14,266 bases of DNA from Saprospiraceae bacterium. GTDB taxonomy: Bacteria > Bacteroidota > Bacteroidia > Bacteroidales > JAIPBB01. Positions 1 through 7,057 of the stretch are shown here, piece by piece; within the stretch, counting starts at the first letter, position 1; each line of letters starts with the position of its first letter. The DNA lies in assembly GCA_021739805.1 (NCBI GenBank), contig JAIPBB010000121.1, positions 1-14,266 on the forward strand, written 5' to 3'. A model generated the notes under the pieces. The model did not search any database, was not told where the DNA came from, and saw only the letters and a program-made list of their open reading frames with translations. Made by a program: the position numbers and the translations under genes.

Positions 1-159
1 GCCAATATTACTGTATAAGCATTAATCTTATTGCTAACAAGTTGATCTCCACCAGAGCTTGCTTCCTCTTCAGATTAACGCCGGAATATTACAAATTAAT
101 TTTTAATTTTCTACCAACCATTTTTGCACACATTACCATTATTAAGCAAAAACAATTTC

Positions 160-189
160 AATCCCCTATTGTTAAATTAGGGGATTTTT
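160..189 (+). terminator. Rho-independent terminator hairpin near the left edge
   Basis: A perfect 9-bp stem pairs AATCCCCTA (160-168) with TAGGGGATT (178-186) around a 9-nt loop, and TTTTTG then TTTT follow directly on the plus strand. This fits a terminator for a plus-strand gene ending at or left of the window edge. Read on the minus strand it also lies downstream of the TerB-like gene, where a weaker T-rich tract follows after about 7 nt, so it may act in both directions. I could not support any coding frame in 1-159. Confidence 0.7.
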
Positions 190-213
190 GTTTTAAGAAA
201 AATATTAAACTTC

Positions 214-606
214 CTAAATTGAGTTTAGTTTTTCTGTTAATGCATTAATTAATTCCCTTTCTTCCTTAACAACACCTTGATAAGCATTTGCTACATTTTC
301 AACTATTTTAATGCAAATTGCTTTTAATTCAATAGTGAAATCACTCTTGTTTTCATCAATAAAAATCATAAATGAATCAAATGCTTCTTTCATACTTACT
401 TTTTTATCCAAAAGCTTTTCGAACTCGAATTCAGTGTAAAATGCACTGTCCATTCCAAATTCATCAACACCCTCTTGCAATGGAATTAAAAGTTCATTTA
501 AATCCTCTCGAAATTTTTCAATTTCTTCTTGTTGAACGCTACCATCAGCCATTGCAATAGCATAAACAAGTTTTCCTAGATTAACATAAAACTGCTTGTA
601 GTTCAT
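214..606 (-). CDS. Small TerB-like domain protein, function unknown
   Basis: This 130-residue acidic soluble protein has no signal peptide or membrane segment. Residues 10-34 contain a helix followed by an ADGSVQQEE stretch. That resembles the TerB (tellurite resistance B-like) fold, in which helical repeats carry a conserved acidic 'ADG.v...E' segment. A second, weaker stretch with similar spacing lies near the C-terminus (GVVKEERELI). TerB-like domains are metal-binding or scaffolding modules, and no tellurite role should be assumed for a lone domain. The gene is divergent from the HD-domain gene, with 104 bp between the starts. A Bacteroidota -7 element lies just upstream of its start. The coding call is firm; the family call is from pattern recognition only. 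Confidence 0.8.
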   Translation of the reverse strand: MNYKQFYVNLGKLVYAIAMADGSVQQEEIEKFREDLNELLIPLQEGVDEFGMDSAFYTEFEFEKLLDKKVSMKEAFDSFMIFIDENKSDFTIELKAICIKIVENVANAYQGVVKEERELINALTEKLNSI

Positions 607-633
607 AATTGTTTTGTTTTAATGATTGCTTAT

Positions 634-641
634 CAAATATA
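634..641 (-). promoter_or_regulatory. Candidate -7 element for the TerB-like gene
   Basis: The minus strand reads TATATTTG, an exact match to the Bacteroidota -7 consensus TAnnTTTG. It lies 28 bp upstream of the start codon at 606. No TTG is found at the expected 17-20 nt farther upstream, so only the -7 half is supported. Confidence 0.45.
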
Positions 642-685
642 ATATTATTATTGCAAAATATGAAATTTTTTTTATTTTTTTTACA

Positions 686-693
686 TAAATTTG
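686..693 (+). promoter_or_regulatory. Candidate -7 element for the HD-domain gene
   Basis: TAAATTTG matches TAnnTTTG and sits 17 bp before the ATG at 711, which would leave a very short leader. The region upstream is a T-rich run without a clear -33 TTG at normal spacing, so the call is tentative. Confidence 0.4.
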
Positions 694-710
694 TCTAAAT
701 TAATAATAAA

Positions 711-1265
711 ATGGATAGAAGTCAAGCATTAAAACTGTTAAAAGATAATATAAAAAATGAAAATATGCTAAAGCATTCATTGGCTTCAGAAGCTGTGTTA
801 AGAGCTTTGGCAATACATTTAAAGCAAGATGCCGACAAATGGGCAATTGCAGGATTGCTTCATGATATTGATGTTGAAATTACAAATGCCGACCCAAAAA
901 TCCATGGAGTTATAGGAGCGGAAATGCTCGCTGAACTAAATATTAATCCCGAAATTATCGATGCAATAAAAATGCATAATGAAGAAGCGACAGGACTTCA
1001 AAGAACAAAAATGTTTCAACACGCATTGGCAGCCGGAGAAACAATCACCGGAATGATAACAGCAACAACATTGGTTTATCCTGACAAAAAGCTATCCAGT
1101 GTAAAACCAAAGTCAATAACAAAAAGGATGAAACAAAAGGCTTTTGCTGCCTCTGTTAACCGAGAAACTATTATGGAATGTGAAAAAATTGGGATTCCCC
1201 TACCCGACTTTGCAGCAATTTGTTTGGATGCAATGTGTGGGATTAGTGATGAGTTAGGGCTTTAG
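711..1265 (+). CDS. HD (HDIG-type) domain metal-dependent phosphohydrolase
   Basis: This 184-residue cytosolic protein carries the HD superfamily signature: H22 in the first helix, the paired H51-D52 of GLLHDID, then H65 and H89 as further likely metal ligands. HD proteins hydrolyse phosphoester bonds in nucleotides or related substrates using a divalent metal. The short single-domain HDIG proteins of this type are common in bacteria and their substrate is not known. Residues after about 110 form an alanine-rich helical tail without a recognisable partner domain. The ATG at 711 is preceded by an A-rich leader and no Shine-Dalgarno, as usual in Bacteroidota. The gene is monocistronic: it diverges from the TerB-like gene and converges on the TPR gene. 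Family assignment is firm, substrate unknown. Confidence 0.9.
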   Translation: MDRSQALKLLKDNIKNENMLKHSLASEAVLRALAIHLKQDADKWAIAGLLHDIDVEITNADPKIHGVIGAEMLAELNINPEIIDAIKMHNEEATGLQRTKMFQHALAAGETITGMITATTLVYPDKKLSSVKPKSITKRMKQKAFAASVNRETIMECEKIGIPLPDFAAICLDAMCGISDELGL

Positions 1266-1270
1266 GTTTT

Positions 1271-1298
1271 GGGTTTCAGGTTTAAGGTTTAAGGTTGC
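1271..1298. repeat. Four tandem heptamers, left arm
   Basis: Directly after the HD gene stop, four 7-nt units follow in phase: GGGTTTC, AGGTTTA, AGGTTTA, AGGTTGC. They are the reverse-complement type of the heptamers at 1368-1396, so the two sets face each other between convergent genes. Confidence 0.7.
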
Positions 1299-1307
1299 TT
1301 TAACCAT

Positions 1308-1341
1308 GGTCATTGAGCGGAGTCGAAATTAGTCGAAATGC
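1308..1341. repeat. Dispersed-repeat-like segment with GTCATTGAGCGGAGTCG
   Basis: The segment contains GGTCATTGAGCGGAGTCG followed by AAAT and then a second AGTCGAAATG. I recall closely similar strings as an abundant extragenic repeat in Bacteroidota genomes, which cannot be verified here. It carries the same GTCATT hexamer that defines the large arrays elsewhere in the window. Confidence 0.5.
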
Positions 1342-1367
1342 AGGTTTGATGTTTCAGGTTACAAGAC

Positions 1368-1396
1368 GCAACCCGCAACCCGAAACTCGAAACTCG
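1368..1396. repeat. Four tandem heptamers, right arm
   Basis: Two GCAACCC units are followed by two GAAACTC units, strictly 7-nt phased. Opposed to the heptamers at 1271-1298, the pair could fold imperfectly and lies in the shared 3' region of two convergent genes. A T-tract typical of a terminator is absent. Confidence 0.7.
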
Positions 1397-1432
1397 TAAT
1401 TAATCTCTCTTATACTCCCCCTGAACTACAAG

Positions 1433-3715
1433 CTAAATCTGATACTTCAAATAATCCAGCATCAATGGAATTTCATTTTCATCAACACCATGTTTTAAGA
1501 GATATTGTTCGTCATCTTTAAATCCGGCTAGAAATAATTCAAAATCATTATCCTTTTCAAGTATAGATTTTTTATAAAATTCGAAAGCCTCAGTTTTGTT
1601 TCCTTTTGCCCAATTCAAATGACCAAAATTCATATAGTCATATTTATTTGGCTCGGTTTCTAAAAGCTTTTTGTAATATTTATCAGCAACATCAAACCTT
1701 CCGATTATAAATGAACACCAGGCAATTGGTCTTAAAATTTTAGTGTTTGAAGGAGCTAGATATTCAACTTTAAAATAGAAATCAAGTGCCTTTTCATACT
1801 CCTTTTTCTCAAGATAACAATGTCCGAGATTTGCTTGTACATAAAGATCTTCATCTTTCAATTTTTCAGCTTCATGATAAGTTTCCAATGCCTTCTCATT
1901 TTGATTCAGGTTTCTGTAACATAAGGCAATCTTCTTCAAATTCCACAATCTATTTTCATCAAAAAGCTCGGCTTTACTATAATATTTTAAGGCTTCGTTA
2001 AAATCAGCTGATTTTTCATAAGCATAAGCCGTTTTTTCAAAAATCTCCCTATTATTTTCACCTTTTTCAATTAAAATTTCAAAAACTTCAATTGCTTCAT
2101 CAAAATATTGATTTGAAAAGAAATACTCACCAATTTTTCTAATACTTTCAACATTATCTAAAAGAGTAAAGAACTTAACTTTATGAAAAGCTAATTTCTG
2201 TTTGAAAATATCAATAAAATCTTCTTTGAAAGTGTAAAGTTTTACGAAGCGATAAATATCCTGGATATATTGAGTAAAAACAGTGCTTTCAAGTTTTTGT
2301 TTATTCAGAATTTCATCATCTTTAATAACTTCCGACATTCCGTCAATTTCAGCATTCAGCATTTCGAGCATCATTGATTTTTGAGCTTCGGGCAATCGTT
2401 CCAAATTCAAACAAAATGAATATTTGTCGGAATTACACATATGCGTTGATTTGGCCAGACCATTTACAAAGCTATCTTTATCAAATTTTGTTTTTTCAGT
2501 TTCTAAGGCATTGAAAGCAATCTTGTTTCCATTGTAAAATGGCATAAACCAATTCTGCATTTCATTAAAAAAACTAAAATGCTTTAACATCTGGAAAGTA
2601 CTCATAAAAACATCAGAGCCATCAAGTTGCATTTCTGAAAGTTCCTGAAGTTTATCCATCAAACCCGGAGCATCATCGAAAAATCTCTCCCATTCAGGAT
2701 TTTTATCATCAAACAAATCGTCAGTTAATAAATTATCAAGGTCGAGTTTCTCTTTGATTTTGGGTTGTATTTTTAATACTTCCGGAATAATTTCATCCTG
2801 AAATTTCTTAGTTACTCTTTCGGTGTCCTTGGCTTTTAAAAGCTGTATAATGATTTTCTCAATTTCGCTTTCAATGTTTGAAGTTTCTTTGAGATGAAGC
2901 AATTCTTCATTTATACTCGGATAAAAATCCATTCTCAAATTATGAGCATACATTGAAATAACCAAACCAACCAAGGCTCTTTGCCAGACTTCGTTTTCTC
3001 TCTTTTTATAAAATGAGAAAAGAATATCAAATTTTTTAACATCAAAATAGCTTAATACACTTAATGTTACAGCACTGACGACCAGGCTCTTTTCATGCCA
3101 CGGAATTTCTTCAGAGTTGATTGTTCGATTAAGGAAGTCGATTTCTTTTTTATTATAAATGTCGGTTAGCCAAAGCAATTCAAATAATTCTTTTAAGATT
3201 AACTCTCTCTCCTCTGAATATTCATCAGACTCGCCGGACAAATCTGCTTCTTCAAGAACATTTTTTAATTCATTCTCAAATGAAAAACCATCGAATAAAA
3301 TTTCTGATTTATTTAGTATTTCAGTTAATTTGCTAAGTATTTCTGTCTTTCTAATGGAAGGACGAATAGCTTTCTGAACAACAATAGCTTCTTTAAGCTT
3401 ATCAGCTAATTCAATTATTTTTAATTTTAAATCAAGGAATATTTTGTTCCGTTGTGGGTCGTTAACACCCATAAAAGTATATTTCAATATATTTTGATAT
3501 GTTTCAGTTAACCTTTCAAATTGTAGATTATAATCAGAAATACCAATAATTTCGACAAATTCTGATAATAAATTCAGGGCATCCTTAATTTTACTTTTGG
3601 AAACAAATCTTAATATTTGCTTATGTGTTTTTTCTATTGTTAATTTATTCATGTATTTTTTCAGCAATAATGTTAAAATTTTCAGTATATATCTTCTGTA
3701 TTTCAAAAAACCCAT
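1433..3715 (-). CDS. Large tetratricopeptide repeat (TPR) protein
   Basis: The longest reading is 760 residues. Roughly residues 530-720 hold about five consecutive TPR units, with patterns such as the AYAYEKSADFNEALKYYSKA and LGHCYLEKKEYEKALDFYFK segments. The first 500 residues are helical, highly charged and match no domain I recognise. TPRs are protein-interaction scaffolds, so a partner-binding role is inferred and no catalytic function is visible. Start choice: the first ATG (3715) adds a basic-hydrophobic stretch, residues 1-21, without lipobox or cleavage site. The internal Met22 (MNKLTIEKT, ATG at 3650-3652) begins a more ordinary soluble N-terminus and may be the real start. Neither has a Shine-Dalgarno or a strong promoter match. 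The gene stands alone, convergent with the HD gene. Confidence 0.85.
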   Translation of the reverse strand: MGFLKYRRYILKILTLLLKKYMNKLTIEKTHKQILRFVSKSKIKDALNLLSEFVEIIGISDYNLQFERLTETYQNILKYTFMGVNDPQRNKIFLDLKLKIIELADKLKEAIVVQKAIRPSIRKTEILSKLTEILNKSEILFDGFSFENELKNVLEEADLSGESDEYSEERELILKELFELLWLTDIYNKKEIDFLNRTINSEEIPWHEKSLVVSAVTLSVLSYFDVKKFDILFSFYKKRENEVWQRALVGLVISMYAHNLRMDFYPSINEELLHLKETSNIESEIEKIIIQLLKAKDTERVTKKFQDEIIPEVLKIQPKIKEKLDLDNLLTDDLFDDKNPEWERFFDDAPGLMDKLQELSEMQLDGSDVFMSTFQMLKHFSFFNEMQNWFMPFYNGNKIAFNALETEKTKFDKDSFVNGLAKSTHMCNSDKYSFCLNLERLPEAQKSMMLEMLNAEIDGMSEVIKDDEILNKQKLESTVFTQYIQDIYRFVKLYTFKEDFIDIFKQKLAFHKVKFFTLLDNVESIRKIGEYFFSNQYFDEAIEVFEILIEKGENNREIFEKTAYAYEKSADFNEALKYYSKAELFDENRLWNLKKIALCYRNLNQNEKALETYHEAEKLKDEDLYVQANLGHCYLEKKEYEKALDFYFKVEYLAPSNTKILRPIAWCSFIIGRFDVADKYYKKLLETEPNKYDYMNFGHLNWAKGNKTEAFEFYKKSILEKDNDFELFLAGFKDDEQYLLKHGVDENEIPLMLDYLKYQI

Positions 3716-3785
3716 AATTAATCAACAATCATACCCATACGTATTTAAGGAAATTATGGCAGTTTGGCAGAGGATTGTTAGCTTA

Positions 3786-3920
3786 TGAAATATCAAATAC
3801 CAAATAAATTTCAAATACCAATTTTCAAATGTTCAAAACGGTTTGGAATCCAGACGGACAAGTTTTGAAATTTAATTCATTGGAATTTATTTGTATTTTG
3901 GTGCTTGTTTTTTGTTATTT
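3786..3920. repeat. AT-rich dispersed-repeat-like tract with compound hairpin
   Basis: The tract has CAAATACCAAATAAATTTC-type words on the left and an opposed GGAATTTATTTGTATTTTGG on the right, forming an imperfect inverted repeat. In the middle, TTCAAAAC (3832-3839) pairs with GTTTTGAA (3862-3869). Inside that, GTTTGG (3841-3846) pairs with CCAGAC (3850-3855) over an AAT loop. The 12-mer ATCCAGACGGAC (3848-3859) recurs within the 30-bp repeat near 6182. No gene is supported. Confidence 0.5.
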
Positions 3921-4070
3921 AGTGTCTGCAAGAAAACTACCCTGAATTAAAAATCAGCCTTTCCCCGTTCCGCCAATTGGCGTATGGGCTGATTTTCAGT
4001 GAGTTCACCCTTTAGGCTTGGGGAAAAACTCACTGAAAATCAAAATTTTTTGGGTTTTCTTGCAGGCACT
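3921..4070. mobile_element. MITE-like 150-bp element with terminal inverted repeats
   Basis: The ends are 17-bp inverted repeats: AGTGTCTGCAAGAAAAC (3921-3937) and the complement of AGTGCCTGCAAGAAAAC (4054-4070), with one mismatch. Both ends abut ATTT (3917-3920 and 4071-4074), a possible 4-bp target duplication, although this is weak evidence in AT-rich DNA. The interior holds a 12-bp palindrome CGCCAATTGGCG (3971-3982), a 10-bp stem (3950-3959 with 3987-3996) and a perfect 16-bp stem (3990-4005 with 4027-4042). No coding capacity is present, so any movement would need a transposase supplied elsewhere. A structured extragenic repeat is the alternative. Confidence 0.5.
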
Positions 4071-4083
4071 ATTTAAGAACAAG

Positions 4084-4146
4084 GATTAACGATTTTTGAT
4101 GATTTCGGCAATGAAAAAACACATCTAAAATCAAAAATCGTTAATC
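4084..4146. repeat. Perfect 17-bp hairpin downstream of the amidohydrolase gene
   Basis: GATTAACGATTTTTGAT (4084-4100) pairs perfectly with 4130-4146 around a 29-nt loop. It lies about 50 bp past the amidohydrolase stop on the minus strand, so it could form at that transcript's 3' end. Neither side has a strong T-tract, so intrinsic termination is uncertain. The following ATTCGATATTC words resemble low-complexity intergenic sequence near 6110-6130. Confidence 0.5.
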
Positions 4147-4196
4147 GATATTCGATATTCAAAATCCTTTGTCATACAAAATTACAAATGAAACTA

Positions 4197-5843
4197 TTAA
4201 TATACCTTTTCTCCACCTAGATAAGTTTCCAAAACCTTAATCTTAAACAATTCATTTTCAGCTTCTGTCATTAAATCTTTTTCAAGAATTACAAAATCAG
4301 CAAATTTCCCAACTTCAATACTGCCTTTTTCGTTTTCTTCGAAACAGGATTTTGCTGCCCAAATTGTCATGGCTTTTAAGGCTTGTTCACGAGTTAAATC
4401 ATTTTCCGCTTGAAATCCATTTTCAGGGTATCCACTTTGGTCTTTTCTGGAAACCCCGGCATAAAAACCAAATAATGGATTTATGCTTTCAATTGGAAAA
4501 TCACTGCCATTTGGCAACCAGCCATTTTGTTGAAGTAGTTGTTGATATGCATAAGCTCCTTTGATTCTTTTCGGTCCTACCCTACTTTCAGCCCAATACA
4601 TATCGGAAGTTGCGTGAGTGCTTTGTATGGAAGGAATAATGTTATATTTTCCGTATTTATCAAAATCATCCGGGTGAACAACCTGTGAATGTTCAATTCT
4701 CCATCTTAAATCGTTTTTCCCTTTTAGAATTGAAGAATAAATATCAAGCATAAATCTTACAGCAGAATCACCAATGGCATGTGTGCAAACCTGAAAGCCT
4801 GCATCATAAGCCGCCTGACATTCGGCTAACTGTTCTTCATAAGTCTTAACAAATACGCCACTTTTAGTAGAGTCATCGGAATATGGTTTAATTAATTTTG
4901 CTCCTCTTGAACCCAAAGCACCGTCAGCATAGAGTTTTACAGATCTGACACTTAAATATTCAGTTTTATATTTTCCTTGTTTTAATTTATCTAAATGTGC
5001 TAAAGCATAAGGAAGCATTGCATAAACACGCATTTTCAATTCTCCTGCTTTTTGAAGACTGTCAATTAAATCTATCCATGGAATATCAGTTCCGGCATCG
5101 ACAACAGTTGTTAATCCAACTGCAAAGCAATTTTTCTGGGCATCAAGCAATGCTCTGACTTTTTCATCATAAGATTTTTCAGGAATACCATCTTTTGCAG
5201 CATCAGCAGCATTTTCTAAAAGTACTCCTGTGAATTTTCCATCTTTATAAATAATTTCTTCCTTTTGAAAATCATCAAAATTCAAATTGGCTCTTTTTAA
5301 TGCTTCTGAATTAATTATCACAGCATGACCATCAATACGTATTAAAACAACCGGTTTGTCTGGGAATAAACTATCCAACAAATGATTATCAGGAAAGTCT
5401 TTTACTTCCCAGTCATTCTGATCCCATCCTCTTCCAACAAGCCATTCGGGATTGTATTTAACGTTATGTTCTTTTAAAATATCAATTATTTCATCAAAAG
5501 ATTTTGTTGCTGTTAAATCAGCATTTTGAAGATTTAATCCATATCCCCAAAAATGACAATGAGCATCAATTAGTCCGGGATAAATAAATTTGCCTTCGCC
5601 ATCAACAATCTTTTCTGACTCATAATTTCCTGAAATATAATCGTTTGTTCCAATGGCAACAAATTTTCCATCTTTCACAGCAAAACTTTCTGAAATTGTC
5701 ATTATGCTATCAACTGTGTAAACCTTTGCATTTTTTACTATTAAATCAACCTTTACTTTATTGGAGCAAGAAAAACATGCAATCATAATTATGCTTATTA
5801 TTGGTAAAAAAATATACTTATGTCTTTTTTGAATAATTTTCAT
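4197..5843 (-). CDS. YtcJ-like metal-dependent amidohydrolase, predicted lipoprotein
   Basis: This 548-residue protein of the amidohydrolase superfamily (YtcJ / Amidohydro_3 type) is full length. Likely metal ligands are visible: H95 and H97 in DAHCH, K303 in the SVKLYADGALGSRGA motif (probably the carboxylated lysine), H355 in THAIGDS, H385 in EHSQV and D448 in NGSDFP. Members hydrolyse amide, imine or formamide-like bonds, but the substrate cannot be read from sequence. The N-terminus has basic residues, a hydrophobic core (about residues 11-22) and two possible lipobox cysteines, C23 and C26. Export and lipid anchoring are therefore predicted, placing the enzyme in the envelope. The ATG at 5843 is the natural start because it gives a complete signal peptide. 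The gene appears monocistronic. Family is firm; substrate and exact cysteine are open. Confidence 0.92.
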   Translation of the reverse strand: MKIIQKRHKYIFLPIISIIMIACFSCSNKVKVDLIVKNAKVYTVDSIMTISESFAVKDGKFVAIGTNDYISGNYESEKIVDGEGKFIYPGLIDAHCHFWGYGLNLQNADLTATKSFDEIIDILKEHNVKYNPEWLVGRGWDQNDWEVKDFPDNHLLDSLFPDKPVVLIRIDGHAVIINSEALKRANLNFDDFQKEEIIYKDGKFTGVLLENAADAAKDGIPEKSYDEKVRALLDAQKNCFAVGLTTVVDAGTDIPWIDLIDSLQKAGELKMRVYAMLPYALAHLDKLKQGKYKTEYLSVRSVKLYADGALGSRGAKLIKPYSDDSTKSGVFVKTYEEQLAECQAAYDAGFQVCTHAIGDSAVRFMLDIYSSILKGKNDLRWRIEHSQVVHPDDFDKYGKYNIIPSIQSTHATSDMYWAESRVGPKRIKGAYAYQQLLQQNGWLPNGSDFPIESINPLFGFYAGVSRKDQSGYPENGFQAENDLTREQALKAMTIWAAKSCFEENEKGSIEVGKFADFVILEKDLMTEAENELFKIKVLETYLGGEKVY

Positions 5844-5870
5844 TTTTGTTCAATTAAGATTATTAATCTA

Positions 5871-5878
5871 CAAAATTA
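5871..5878 (-). promoter_or_regulatory. Candidate -7 element for the amidohydrolase gene
   Basis: The minus strand reads TAATTTTG, an exact TAnnTTTG match, 28 bp upstream of the start codon. There is no TTG at 17-20 nt farther upstream. Confidence 0.45.
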
Positions 5879-5902
5879 AGTAATTATTGCATAAAGTTGG
5901 AG

Positions 5903-6130
5903 TTAATTGGATAAAAAGGCGAAGGCTAAGGGAAGTGAGAGCTTGGGAGCATGAGAGTGTGTGAATTGGAGAGCCTGAGAAATGAGAGTTGAGTAAGTGA
6001 TATGTAATTTCAGATCAAGTGCCACGCTTGATAAATTTAGAATTTGGGATAGGTAAACAGCTTGGATTATCGAGGAATGACGGCGAAAGTAGGAAAAAAA
6101 TAATGAATATCGAATAATAAATGTTGAATA
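5903..6130. repeat. Gene-free stretch of degenerate short repeats
   Basis: No convincing gene is seen. 5918-5995 is purine-rich with loosely 8-nt-phased GAGAG/TGAG words. 6014-6032 is a small inverted repeat: ATCAAG pairs with CTTGAT, and the stem extends by T-G and G-C pairs around a CCA loop. 6071-6086 reads GAGGAATGACGGCGAA, which includes the AATGAC hexamer of the large arrays. 6103-6130 has GAATAAT/GAATATCG words. Reading frames here lack codon bias and family resemblance. Confidence 0.45.
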
Positions 6131-6145
6131 ATGAAGATGGCAGAG

Positions 6146-6205
6146 AGGCATCCAGACTGACTCCCTTCGGTCGAAAGGCATCCAGACGGACTACCTGCGG
6201 TAGAA
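6146..6205. repeat. Two tandem copies of a 30-bp repeat with mini-hairpins
   Basis: Copies at 6146-6175 and 6176-6205 both begin AGGCATCCAGAC and are exactly 30 bp. They diverge mainly in the centre: the second has a perfect CTACC-TGC-GGTAG hairpin, while the first has CCCTTCGG at the same place. A third 30-bp copy lies at 11274-11303. The same block produces a spurious RESVWMPL peptide in minus-strand frames at both sites. Confidence 0.75.
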
Positions 6206-6242
6206 AGGAAAAATCTTAAAAAATCTGCGTAAATCAGCATCA

Positions 6243-6317
6243 GAAACCTGAAACTTGAAACGAGCAACGAGAAACAAGCAACGAGAAACGAGAAACAAGA
6301 AACGAGCAACGAGAAAC
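6243..6317. repeat. Ten phased heptamers of the GAAACGA/GCAACGA type
   Basis: Ten consecutive 7-nt units fit G[AC]AACNN: GAAACCT, GAAACTT, GAAACGA, GCAACGA, GAAACAA, GCAACGA, GAAACGA, GAAACAA, GAAACGA and GCAACGA, followed by a partial GAAAC. The four units at 1368-1396 belong to the same pattern. No coding function is supported. Confidence 0.8.
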
Positions 6318-6380
6318 TACCCCACCCTATTTATTAACATTTTCACAACTAACATTTGTTAGAAAAATTCCATCTTTTAA

Positions 6381-6410
6381 TTGTACTGTTTAAAATCTTT
6401 GTTATTTTTG
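6381..6410 (+). promoter_or_regulatory. Bacteroidota-type promoter of the DUF6580-like gene
   Basis: TTG at 6381-6383 and TATTTTTG at 6403-6410 are separated by 19 nt, matching the -33 TTG / -7 TAnnTTTG architecture of the Bacteroidota primary sigma factor. The predicted transcript starts near 6417, giving a leader of about 28 nt before the ATG at 6445. Confidence 0.7.
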
Positions 6411-6444
6411 CTAATTCTAAAACAAACAAGAAAAAACTTAAAAC

Positions 6445-6999
6445 ATGAATAAAATCAAATTAAACCCAAGATTCATCTTTATTGCAGCAATTATTTTAAT
6501 AGCAGCCGCTTTACGATTACTTATTAACATACCGAATGTTACTCCTATAGCAGCTATGGCATTATTTGGTGGAGCCTATTTCGGAAAACGTCATATTGGC
6601 TATATCATTCCACTTGTAACACTTTTTGTTTCTGATTTAGTTTTAATGTGGATTAATCCAGAATTCGGATTCCATGCTACTATGATTTATGTATATATAG
6701 GCTTTGCAATTGCTGTTACCATTGGAATTGCAATGAAAAAGAAAGTAAATGTTTATTCAATTTTTGGAGCATCTTTATTGTCATCAATAGTGTTTTTCCT
6801 TTTAACAAACTTTGGAGCTTGGATGACTCAAATGATGCCTTATCCAATGAATATTGCCGGTTTGATGGAATGTTATACAGCAGGACTTCCATTCCTAAGA
6901 TGGGAAGCACTTGGAACTCTTGGATTTTCAACTGTATTCTTTGGTGTGTTTTATTTAGCACAACTTAGATTTCCAGTTTTAGCTAAAGTGAAAGCATAA
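6445..6999 (+). CDS. DUF6580-like integral membrane protein, possible transporter subunit
   Basis: This 184-residue protein has about six hydrophobic segments, near residues 10-28, 33-47, 51-69, 79-97, 103-124 and 155-175. Polar signatures lie between them: NVTPIAAMALFGGAYF early, VSDLVL after the third segment and LTNFGAW before the loop. I recall these as hallmarks of the DUF6580 family of putative transport proteins, which resemble the substrate-binding S components of ECF vitamin transporters. No ECF ATPase or T component lies nearby, so any partner would be encoded elsewhere and the substrate is unknown. The gene is a complete single unit, with a consensus promoter 34 bp upstream and a strong terminator 25 bp downstream. 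The coding call is firm; the family call is from memory of motifs. Confidence 0.85.
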   Translation: MNKIKLNPRFIFIAAIILIAAALRLLINIPNVTPIAAMALFGGAYFGKRHIGYIIPLVTLFVSDLVLMWINPEFGFHATMIYVYIGFAIAVTIGIAMKKKVNVYSIFGASLLSSIVFFLLTNFGAWMTQMMPYPMNIAGLMECYTAGLPFLRWEALGTLGFSTVFFGVFYLAQLRFPVLAKVKA

Positions 7000-7024
7000 A
7001 AAGAAATTAGCTTAAAATATATTG

Positions 7025-7057
7025 AACTCTCCGGCTTTGGTTGGGGAGTTTTTTTTT
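7025..7057 (+). terminator. Strong rho-independent terminator after the DUF6580-like gene
   Basis: AACTCTCC (7025-7032) pairs with GGGGAGTT (7043-7050), with one G-T wobble and a 10-nt loop. A run of nine T follows. It ends exactly where the repeat array begins, so the array should be mostly untranscribed from this side. Confidence 0.88.

Noticed and set aside
42..248. 68-codon frame at the left edge
   Set aside because: It starts at TTG, runs through the terminator hairpin, overlaps the TerB-like gene end and has no protein-like pattern.
1263..1298. Telomere-like or G-quadruplex repeats
   Set aside because: The heptamers resemble telomere words, but there are only four with G-runs of two or three, and bacterial chromosomes of this group are circular.
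4352..4564. Plus-strand 70-codon frame inside the amidohydrolase gene
   Set aside because: It is antisense to conserved active-site coding sequence and shows no independent support.
5903..6309. Two minus-strand frames of 92 and 80 codons
   Set aside because: They are composed of heptamer and 30-bp repeats, and share a RESVWMPL peptide with an unrelated repeat locus near 11290.
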